From the NCBI GenBank assembly GCA_025201765.1, contig MU623716.1, positions 1 to 14,268 of the forward strand: DNA of 14,268 nt. Direction: 5' to 3'. Shown piece by piece: positions 1-6,514 of this stretch. The notes beneath the pieces were generated by a model. That model saw nothing but the letters and a program-made list of their open reading frames with translations, was not told the DNA's origin and did not search any database. The stretch's first letter is position 1. Every line of letters begins with the position of its first letter. Position numbers and translations under genes: made by a program. This DNA is from Daldinia sp. FL1419. Taxonomy: Eukaryota > Ascomycota > Sordariomycetes > Xylariales > Hypoxylaceae.

Positions 1-517
1 TTTATAATATATTTATTAATAAAATATATAATATAATTTAAGGTTTTAATATAAAATATGTTATATATTATATTATTAATATTATATTAAAATATCTTTT
101 ATTTTTTAAAGTTTTTCTTATTTTTTATATTAATTTATTTTCTTTGTATTAATATTTGGTATAAATAGGTATTATTAATAAAAAGAGGTTAATAATAAAT
201 TTTATAATTTTAAAACAGTTATATAAGAATAGAAAAATAAATGATATTTATTAAATCCATAAAATTTATAATTTAATTAATATTATAATAAAAATCTTCC
301 TTAATAAAATTATAAAAATATTAATAAAAAATAATTAAATTAATTTATATTTAAAAGATTAAATAAAATAAGAAATTAATAATGATTTATAACTTACTAT
401 TTATAAAAAGAAATAAAATAAATAATGGTTATATATTATTAGATATTATAAATCCTTATAATGAATAAAGGAAATATTACATAATTAATATATTATATAT
501 ATAAAGGTTTTAAACTT
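1..517. other. A/T-saturated, RIP-like block (left flank of LTR element)
   Basis: The first 120 bases contain only six G or C, and the rest is similar. No reading frame of useful length survives. Extreme A/T enrichment in an ascomycete that otherwise has ordinary composition is the usual result of RIP acting on old repeats. I cannot tell which repeat this was. The LTR element at 518-1990 appears to have inserted into this block after it was already A/T-rich, because the same composition resumes at 1991 and the duplicated target AACTT joins the two sides. Confidence 0.75.
513..517. repeat. Target-site duplication, left copy (AACTT)
   Basis: The five bases AACTT lie directly before the TG start of the 5' LTR and recur directly after the CA end of the 3' LTR (1991-1995). 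A 5-bp duplication is the usual product of LTR-retrotransposon integrases. Confidence 0.85.
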
Positions 518-607
518 TGTTGGATGGACAAGGTACCATTGCATACAATAGTAAAAGTGAGGGTATTCGTAAATTCAGTCAAAAAGTGGTTGTTGTAAAA
601 GATAAGA

Positions 608-637
608 ACGTATTCTGATCGTACGATCAGAATACGT
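608..637. repeat. 30-bp perfect palindrome in the 5' LTR
   Basis: The left arm is ACGTATTCTGATCGT and the right arm is its exact reverse complement, with no spacer; the centre lies between 622 and 623. The copy in the 3' LTR (1899-1928) has one change, G to A at 1901. It could be a protein-binding site or a cruciform-forming sequence; the function is not known. Confidence 0.9.
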
Positions 638-640
638 GGT

Positions 641-646
641 TATATA
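641..646 (+). promoter_or_regulatory. TATA-like site in the 5' LTR
   Basis: TATATA lies four bases after the palindrome and 53 bases before the LTR end, a plausible place for a U3 promoter. It is unmutated in the 3' LTR copy (1932-1937). This is motif evidence only. Confidence 0.35.
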
Positions 647-676
647 CAGGATTAAAGTGGGTCTTGTACCACCACA

Positions 677-735
677 GTCACATGACTAATATTCCCACAC
701 TGGCAACTTTTTCTTTTCTCGCGAAGTCATGTGAC
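677..735. repeat. Inverted repeat linking LTR end and leader
   Basis: GTCACATGAC (677-686, inside the LTR) and its exact reverse complement GTCATGTGAC (726-735, just inside the internal region) can pair across a 39-base loop that includes the LTR boundary and the putative primer-binding site. Confidence 0.6.
701..713 (+). other. Candidate primer-binding site
   Basis: TGGCAACTTTTTC begins one base after the LTR end. A tRNA primer ends in CCA, so primer-binding sites start with TGG; the position fits. I could not assign a specific tRNA, and the pyrimidine-rich continuation is unusual. Confidence 0.35.
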
Positions 736-764
736 GTTGCTTCGTACGAGCGCCAGCTAGGTCA

Positions 765-798
765 CGATCTTAGAGCGTTTTAAAACGTATCAAGATCG
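765..798. repeat. Imperfect 34-bp palindrome in the internal region
   Basis: CGATCTT and AAGATCG form the outer arms and CGTTTT and AAAACG the inner arms, all sharing one centre at 781.5 and separated by four unpaired positions on each side. It may be a structural element of the transposon leader. Confidence 0.55.
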
Positions 799-870
799 GC
801 TCTTTTTGTGATCCTCCTTTTGCTTCTTATCAAATTGAACTGATGACCTCTTATATCCATATCCTAAATG

Positions 871-900
871 CGAAGATGACTAAGGGTTTAGTCATCTTTG
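871..900. repeat. Hairpin with 11-bp perfect arms
   Basis: AAGATGACTAA (873-883) and TTAGTCATCTT (888-898) are exact reverse complements around the four-base loop GGGT. One further C-G pair (871/900) follows a mismatch. It is the third palindromic element in the first 200 bases after the LTR. Confidence 0.65.
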
Positions 901-1106
901 CAAGCCTTGCTCGTAACGATCGACCATTCTGAAACATATAATCCCATCTGACAATTCTTTCTTTTTAAGAGCTGTATTCGTCCGAATCGATCGATGGATG
1001 TGGTCGGTATTGTTCGTATCGTAAGGTGATTGGTATCGAAAACGTTTCGAGGGCTTTCTTGATAGGGTTGAGGGACTGCCGGAGCTTGTCGAGGTGCTTA
1101 TGGAGC

Positions 1107-1146
1107 TTGCTGTTTCCTCAGGTGCTGAGTTGCTGTTTCCTCAGGT
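1107..1146. repeat. 17-bp direct repeat, two copies, period 23
   Basis: TTGCTGTTTCCTCAGGT occurs at 1107-1123 and 1130-1146. It is part of the repeat-studded interior of the LTR element. Confidence 0.8.
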
Positions 1147-1267
1147 AGTGGTGATAGGCAAAACCTTTGGTGGGGTGGAAAAATTTTCAGGTGGAGCCTA
1201 AGGGTTTGCTGGTGGGGTAAAATCGCAACGTGATCTTGGTGTTTGTTGCTCTTTCTCAGCGTTTCTC

Positions 1268-1352
1268 GTGGTGTTGTAGTAAACACAGGTGCGTGTTGGA
1301 CGCGTAGTTCTTGCTCATCGGGTGGTGTTGTAGTAAACACAGGTGCGTGTTG
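1268..1352. repeat. 31-bp direct repeat, two copies, period 54
   Basis: The same 31 bases, starting GTGGTGTTGTAGTAAACACA, occur at 1268-1298 and 1322-1352. Part of the unit (GTAAACACA) starts again just after the second copy. Read on the minus strand it gives the repeated peptide QHAPVFTTTP, but no credible protein contains it. Confidence 0.85.
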
Positions 1353-1538
1353 TAAACACAAAATGCGTGATGGACGCGAAGTAACTTGATTAGTACAGAT
1401 TCCTTCGAGACCATTTTATTAACGAAGGAAGTCTCGATATTATCTGTTTGTACGTGATGGACGTAGATTTTGGCCTGTAGATTCAGCGCTGAAGCTGTTT
1501 CTACCTTCTAGAGATCTTAAATTAGCGCAAAATATTCC

Positions 1539-1720
1539 AAAACCATACACTGGAGCATGAAATTCTGGCTTAAAACCATGTACTGGAACATGAAATCCTA
1601 AAGTTGCTCGCCTCTTCTCATCAAAATTCAAATTTAATATAAAATATAAATATTCCCAGAACTATGCACGAGAATATGAAATCTTAGGTTTAAAACCATG
1701 TACTAGAATATGAAATCTTA
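1539..1720. repeat. Four degenerate copies of a ~33-bp unit
   Basis: Units resembling AAAACCATGTACTGGAACAT plus GAAATCCTAA start near 1539, 1572, 1658 and 1692. The first two keep TGGAGCATG or TGGAACATG. The last two read CGAGAATATG and TAGAATATG, mostly G->A and C->T changes, so the right pair lies inside the RIP-affected part of the element. Confidence 0.65.
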
Positions 1721-1808
1721 AGGTTATTGTACTTATTACTAAATCTGTCTTTTTTCTTTCGGGCATTTTAGCTGATTTGTAATTAATTTGTTATTAATTA
1801 TTAATTAA

Positions 1809-1990
1809 TATTAAATAGATAAGGTACCATTATATATAATAATAAAAATAAGGGTATTTATAAATTCAATCAAAAAGTAATTATTGTAAAAAATAAGAAC
1901 ATATTCTGATCGTACGATCAGAATACGTGGTTATATACAGGATTAAAGTGGGTCTTGTACCACCACAGTCACATGACTAATATTCCCACA
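1809..1990. repeat. 3' LTR (182 bp), left half RIP-mutated
   Basis: Gap-free match to 518-699. In 1809-1901 there are 19 differences, 15 G->A and 4 C->T relative to the 5' LTR, with no transversions. In 1902-1990 there are none in 89 bases. The starting TG has become TA through one of these transitions; the CA end is intact and is followed by the AACTT target duplication. Confidence 0.88.
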
Positions 1991-1995
1991 AACTT
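1991..1995. repeat. Target-site duplication, right copy (AACTT)
   Basis: It directly follows the CCCACA end of the 3' LTR and is identical to 513-517. Confidence 0.85.
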
Positions 1996-2822
1996 ATTAA
2001 ATTTAAAGTAGATAATTTTTTTTTTTAGGATTTATAAATATAAAAATTTTATTATATTATTTTATTTATTATTTCTTTTTATTATTATTTTTTTTATATA
2101 TATATTTAGCCCAACAAATACATAAACTTTTTTTTATTTAATATAATATATATATAAAAATAAAATAAATTTTTTAAAGTAATATTAAATTATAAATGTA
2201 ATGGATATAATAATATTATATTATAATATTGTAAAATACAAATAAAATATATAAAAAGGATTAAAATTAACTAAGAAGGGTTATAAATTAGTAACATTAT
2301 TTTAAGCTATTTTAAAAAGTAAATATAATAATATAATATTAAAAAAAGGATTATAAAAATAAAAATAGGTAATAATTTTTTATAAAAATATAAAATTATT
2401 TATATATATTTATATCTTATATAAATTGCATATATCTTAACCTTCTTTTAGAATAACTTCTTTATAATATAATAACATTTTTATTATTTATAAAAAAAAA
2501 TAATAAAATTATTTTAAATTTTATTATTACTTTATACCTAAATTATTACCATATTATTTTATAAAATTTAGATATTATAATATATAAAATATTTTTTATA
2601 ATAAATTTAATTATTTTTATTAAAAAATAAATTCCAATAAGAATATAAGGTAAAATCAAAGTTATAATAATGTAGTTTAATTAAATAAATAATAGGTAGG
2701 TTTTTTCTGAAATATAGTTCTTACTTGGAATAAATATTAAAAAATGGATTGGATACCTGTAATATATTCTAGGTAAATTGAGGTAATAATAAATAAATAA
2801 ATAAATAAATAAAATAGTTTTA
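1996..2822. other. A/T-saturated, RIP-like block (right flank of LTR element)
   Basis: Composition and texture continue those of 1-517. There are only short A/T tracts and no open frame worth reporting. At its right end (about 2785-2813) it carries an (AAAT)n microsatellite. It is probably the other half of the old repeat split by the LTR element; its identity cannot be recovered by eye. Confidence 0.7.
2785..2813. repeat. (AAAT)n microsatellite
   Basis: About six tandem AAAT units occur at the edge where A/T-saturated DNA gives way to ordinary composition. Confidence 0.85.
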
Positions 2823-3095
2823 TTAATTAATTACATAATTATAGGTACCCAAAGATTTAAGCAGCGCAAAATGTAAAAGTACCCCCCCAAACAAATCTGT
2901 CCAACACAACCACATCCTTTTTGCATCATTGGAAAACACCGGCAACAAGAACCCTCTTTGACTTTTTGGTGCCGTACCGAAAATTTTACACTCCGAAATC
3001 AACAGCATTAACTCTAATTCTTCCAACTCCTGAGGATTTAGCATAGAACGTCCAAGACCTGAAGAGTCAAACGCACCCCGCAATATACCGAACAA
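2823..3095 (-). pseudogene. Unrecognised open frame, possible gene remnant
   Basis: An open frame of 90 codons reads leftward in a small island of ordinary composition that borders the A/T block. It has no ATG at its upstream end (the first codon counted is TTG, with an in-frame TAG two codons upstream); the first internal methionine would leave 73 residues. It contains a short Leu/Glu-rich stretch (NPQELEELELMLLI) and a hydrophobic tail. I recognise no domain. It could be the last exon or a decayed end of a gene whose remainder was lost to RIP, or simply a chance frame. Confidence 0.15.
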
Positions 3096-3564
3096 ATCCT
3101 AATCTTCATATAAATTACTATAAGTCAACCTCGCTCAACTACTATTTAGTGTTGCACGTGGTCATCTTCCGGTTTGCTTCTTTCACCACTCGACTCTTTC
3201 AACCTTCGCTCGATCTACCGTAAATCAAACCTCGTTATCTCGTAGGGAATATCCCTTGTGGCTTCTTACTATAGTCATTCTACTCTTCATTGAGCAAGGC
3301 AATCTACTAAAGCCGAAATTGGGTGTTTCAATAATTTCTAATTATTTTAGTCGATTACACCTGTGACCATCTCGTTTAAATCGTCTGTTTTAACGCCGTC
3401 GATATTCTTTCGCTGGATGCGCTTGGGAAGAAACCCTACCTGGCAAACCGAAACACACCCGAGCCCTGAGGTAGGCCTTTAGGTAGTCGACGATATCTCG
3501 ACGAATACTTGTCATGAACCATCATACCCCGTAGTTGTTTGGAATATTTCTTGGGCTATCAAAA
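3096..3564 (+). promoter_or_regulatory. Upstream region of the F-box gene
   Basis: There are 469 bases of ordinary composition between the remnant frame and the F-box start codon. It contains a palindromic E-box CACGTG at 3155-3160 and two short upstream open frames (3417-3482 and 3514-3534). No clear TATA box is seen. The promoter role is assumed from position only. Confidence 0.4.
3514..3534 (+). promoter_or_regulatory. Candidate upstream ORF (6 codons) before the F-box start
   Basis: ATG at 3514 opens a six-codon frame (MNHHTP) that stops at 3532-3534, 30 bases before the main ATG at 3565. If it lies in the transcript leader it would be expected to reduce or tune translation of the F-box protein. 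The transcription start is unknown. Confidence 0.3.
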
Positions 3565-5458
3565 ATGATCATGGTGGGCACCAGAGAAACCACCGTCTTT
3601 CACAATGGGGATGCCAAATCTCCTACCTCATTCGAGACTCACTCTCAAAGCCTCCATCTCCCAAGGGATCCATACCTACAGAGAGACGTGTCTATCGATC
3701 GGGATGGTGATGAAGATGAGGGCAACGCGACGGTCGAATTAGCCGCTATTATGACCGCCACGTCAACACCCGTTACGCCTGGACCTACAAGCCCGCCCCT
3801 TGAACCGCCAAAATCTACCGATTTCGTACCTCCGACGCGCCCTAGTAGTACTCCATTTCCCAACGCCCAACAAGGCCAAACCGATATCCGCTGCTTAACC
3901 TGCCAGCCATATTGCCCCGAATCTGACTATAGCACGACTGCGAGTCCAGTTTCCACCCCGGTGGTTATCGAACAGAATCCCGTCTTAACCCTAGCCCAAT
4001 TACCAGCCGAAATCCACGAATGTGTCCTCGATCACATATTCGGATACCGAGTTTCCACAACATCACCAGGTTCTCTCAACATACCAACTGTTAATGCCCG
4101 AAGTTGGAGTACTGCGTTGCGACATTCGAGAAGGAAGGAATTGTCCAATCTAGCCCTCGTCTGTCCCTTGTGGAGAGATTTGATCCAGCAACGACTTTAT
4201 CGACATATCAAGCTAAAAGCATCAGTGCATTGTAGCAACGATGTCATGGCCTTTTTTGTAAACCATCCTCACCTTCGGACTTATGTAAGGCATATCGAAA
4301 TATGGTTTCCGGTATTCCAACCCAAATTCCATGCCATAACCCCGGGGGATACGTCCCTTGCATTACCCACCGTCTCCCCCGAGGGGATCGCAAGCGCAAC
4401 TTACGCATTACCGACTGACAATTCCACGCTTGAAGAGGTATTCTATCTGGTGAGCATGCAATTCCCCGAGACGCGGGTAATGACACTAGAGGGCGGAGAG
4501 AGAAAAAAAGCGCCGAGGGTGAAGTTCAACTTGGCTGGCCCTACATCAGTTACCAGGAATTTACCGGAAATTCCGTCAATTCGAACGCTTATCGTCAAAG
4601 GCCAGTGGAATATTATTCGGCAACCGAAGGATTGGGAGGTCATCTCCCGTGCGCTACCAAATTTGGAGGAATGGCATGGTACTTATGCCAAACCCAAATC
4701 TAAGAGTTATCTTAGCATGGCGAGTACACTCGAGTGTCTCGATTCAAAAATTACTAGTCTCAATCTCTGCCTTGAGTGTGACTATAGGAGGGAAATGCAA
4801 TGCCCTCCTTATTATATGAAAGTGTGTGAGCAACTTCATTGGTGTGAAAAGATAGCGAAAGCCGCAAGCAATTTGGAGCACTTCTCATACACCGGCCGCG
4901 TCTGTTTTGGGTTCTTTGATGTGCTATCAAGATATTCAAGTCCCCGCACCACAAAGCTTAAAATCATCGATCTCACCGTCAAGAATTGTTGCCGGCAAAA
5001 TGCCCAGTGGAATGAATCAGGCTCTGGTATTACTGATATGCATTTTATTGCGGCTTTTGAACAACTCGTGCTGGGTGGGATTCGAGCTTTAGAGCGCCTA
5101 AAGTCTGTAGAACTACTGCGAATCCGATACGTTGATCTCGGTAAGTAGTCAAGTCCTATGTAATATGGGAAATTTTCATGCTAATCGGCTTCGACCAGAC
5201 TCCCCCATTCCACCTCTTAACCCCTATTTCATGATCAGAGATGGGTGGTGCTCCGGAGTATGGAGCGAGGAGATCCTGGCAGAGATTAATCGTGTGCGCC
5301 CCGATATTCGCTTCGAGGAAATGGTGGACAGCTTCGGGGAGGTGGGCTATAATAAGGAAGGTCGGCTGGTCATTAACCCAGACTTTCCAAAATCGCGGGT
5401 GCTCTCCCTTAAGCTAGCCAATTACGCCATGCTCTCAGGCGGCATATCGATTATGTGA
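3565..5458 (+). CDS. F-box domain protein, two exons (3565-5140, 5199-5458)
   Basis: Predicted 611-residue adaptor of an SCF-type ubiquitin ligase, in which the F-box binds Skp1 and the C-terminal region selects the substrate. Residues 1-135 are Ser/Thr/Pro-rich and probably disordered. The F-box starts near residue 140 (LTLAQLPAEIHECVLDHIF), is split by a loop of about 30 residues, and ends near 218 (LSNLALVCPLWRDLIQQRLY). The rest resembles the leucine-rich, poorly conserved C-terminal part of fungal F-box proteins. The first exon reaches a TAG at 5146, but GTAAGT at 5141 is a strong donor; splicing to 5199 restores frame through a GAC codon and adds SPIPPLNPYF, a motif I associate with this family. 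The chosen start (ATG 3565, A at -3) has a second ATG two codons on. The substrate is unknown. Confidence 0.82.
5141..5198 (+). other. Intron of the F-box gene (58 bp)
   Basis: Donor GTAAGT, branch-like CTAAT at 5181-5185 and acceptor CCAG at 5195-5198. The length is typical for ascomycetes. The split codon is phase 1 and reading continues without a stop to 5458. Confidence 0.85.
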
Positions 5459-5491
5459 AATCCCGATGGTGATGTTACAACGTTCATCTGG

Positions 5492-5505
5492 TGACCATAT
5501 GGTCA
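5492..5505. repeat. 14-bp perfect palindrome
   Basis: TGACCATATGGTCA is its own reverse complement. It lies 34 bases after the F-box stop codon, probably in the 3' untranslated region. Confidence 0.7.
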
Positions 5506-5543
5506 TGACAGGAAATTTCTCTGCGTTTATGATAACATAATAC

Positions 5544-5569
5544 AGCAGGGTATGTGGCGATGCCCTGCT
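5544..5569 (+). other. Hairpin in the F-box 3' region
   Basis: AGCAGGG (5544-5550) and CCCTGCT (5563-5569) pair across a 12-base loop, about 85 bases after the stop codon. It may be a 3'UTR structure; there is no other support. Confidence 0.35.
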
Positions 5570-5878
5570 ATGTGTATAGATAAGAAGGGGGGCGATTATT
5601 CATCTATCTCGTAGAAGATGAATGACAAGTACATATAGTGCTGGTGTAGAGATAATGAATATGTAACGAGGCCGCGCGACTACCGCGGTGCTCGACCGTC
5701 GATACTCATTTTATGTAGGTAGCGTGGGGAAACGATGTATGGATGGTTGTTTTGTCCGGTTCACAGGTTGGTTTCTAGGAGGGAAGAATAAGGTCTGAGC
5801 TCCCAGGAAGTAAATAATACCCATTGCAATTACTTTCTCTATATTAGCCGGCGTATTGAGTTTCTTATTAAGTCTTGC

Positions 5879-5908
5879 TTTTGTTTTTGTTTTGTTTTTT
5901 TGTTTTTT
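5879..5908. repeat. T-rich (TTTTG)n-like low-complexity run
   Basis: Runs of four to seven T are separated by single G. It is simple sequence of the kind common in fungal intergenic DNA. Confidence 0.8.
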
Positions 5909-6060
5909 GGTGATGAAGGCATAGATAGAATAAGAAAGTCCCAGAGACTCCCTTGGTTCGTATAATCAAATCTAGATCAAGTTAATGCTACGAGGTTGAA
6001 GGCGGCAAGACAATGAACTAGGTTAGTATCTATACCCGGTGTCTAAGGTATATGTTTATA

Positions 6061-6083
6061 TAGGTACCTAGGTATCTAGGTTA
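6061..6083. repeat. TAGGTACCTAGGTA-type motif cluster
   Basis: TAGGTACCTA (a palindrome) is followed by GGTATCTAGGTTA. Related sequence occurs at 8279-8311, 12437-12453 and, as shorter fragments, at 10189 and 14107. These look like dispersed short repeats. Confidence 0.5.
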
Positions 6084-6514
6084 ACCAAGTGAGTCGGCCA
6101 CCAAGCTAACGAGATGGTCTAACCCGGCGAAGTCATGTTCCTATCGCTGTTTTCCTACCGCAGATATATTGCGACAACTAGGGATTTATAGGCCAAATGA
6201 GTTGTAGGTGAGACGTCGATGGCACTAGTTAGAATAGGACCTGAATTTTTTTATCAACTTTAATACTTCAAATACTTCTTCTCTACCCTTTCAACAAGTT
6301 CTTCTCTAAAGGGAGGTGAAATAAGTCAAGTCAGTCCCCCTAGGACTGCTATTATATATAAGAATTATACGATAACGTGCCATCTACGTAGCATTCATGG
6401 AATTTACCCGGTCCAAATACACTCCCCTCCCCCTTTAATTAAAACATGACCAATACAAAAGAGCTATATGTATACACGTATTACGAACTTCCTCATCATG
6501 GACCATTGCCAACA

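Larger units (their letters stand above)
518..699. repeat. 5' LTR (182 bp), apparently unmutated
   Basis: It starts TGTTGGA and ends CCCACA. It aligns without gaps to 1809-1990 and holds the G or C at all 19 differing positions, so it is the less mutated copy. It contains a 30-bp perfect palindrome (608-637), a TATA-like site (641-646) and the inverted motif GTCACATGAC (677-686). Confidence 0.88.
518..1990. mobile_element. Non-autonomous LTR retrotransposon (TRIM-like), 1473 bp
   Basis: Two 182-bp direct repeats (518-699 and 1809-1990) at a constant offset of 1291 bases bound a 1109-bp interior. The left repeat starts TGTTGGA and ends CCCACA, so it has the TG...CA ends of LTRs, and AACTT is duplicated on both sides. 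The interior has no gag, protease, integrase or reverse-transcriptase coding capacity; the longest open frames (87 and 63 codons, minus strand) are repeat-driven and unrecognised. It must have been mobilised in trans by another element. A possible primer-binding site (TGG at 701) suggests plus orientation, but no clear polypurine tract is seen before 1809. Composition is ordinary from 518 to about 1620 and increasingly A/T-rich from there to 1901. Structure is near certain; the family is not identified. Confidence 0.88.
5459..6514. other. Convergent intergenic region (F-box / GPI14 3' ends)
   Basis: About 1 kb between two genes that face each other, so it holds both 3' untranslated regions. 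I see no coding frame. It contains the 14-bp palindrome at 5492-5505, a hairpin at 5544-5569, a T-rich TTTTG run at 5879-5908 and a TAGGTACCTA motif at 6061-6083. I could not place poly(A) sites. Confidence 0.6.

Noticed and set aside
1..517. Mitochondrial DNA, because of extreme A/T content
   Set aside because: It carries no mitochondrial gene, resumes on the other side of a nuclear-type LTR element, and joins ordinary nuclear genes.
1107..1352. Direct repeats with spacers suggesting a CRISPR array
   Set aside because: Only two copies of each of two different units, with irregular spacing, in a fungal transposon.
1098..1361. Minus-strand 87-codon frame in the LTR element as a protein
   Set aside because: Composition is driven by direct repeats, no known domain is visible, and it lies inside the non-coding interior of the transposon.
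3535..3564. F-box protein start at TTG 3535
   Set aside because: Not an ATG; used only if the doubtful upstream exon is real. ATG 3565 is preferred.
3645..4954. Several minus-strand frames opposite the F-box gene
   Set aside because: Antisense shadows of a coding exon without own similarity.
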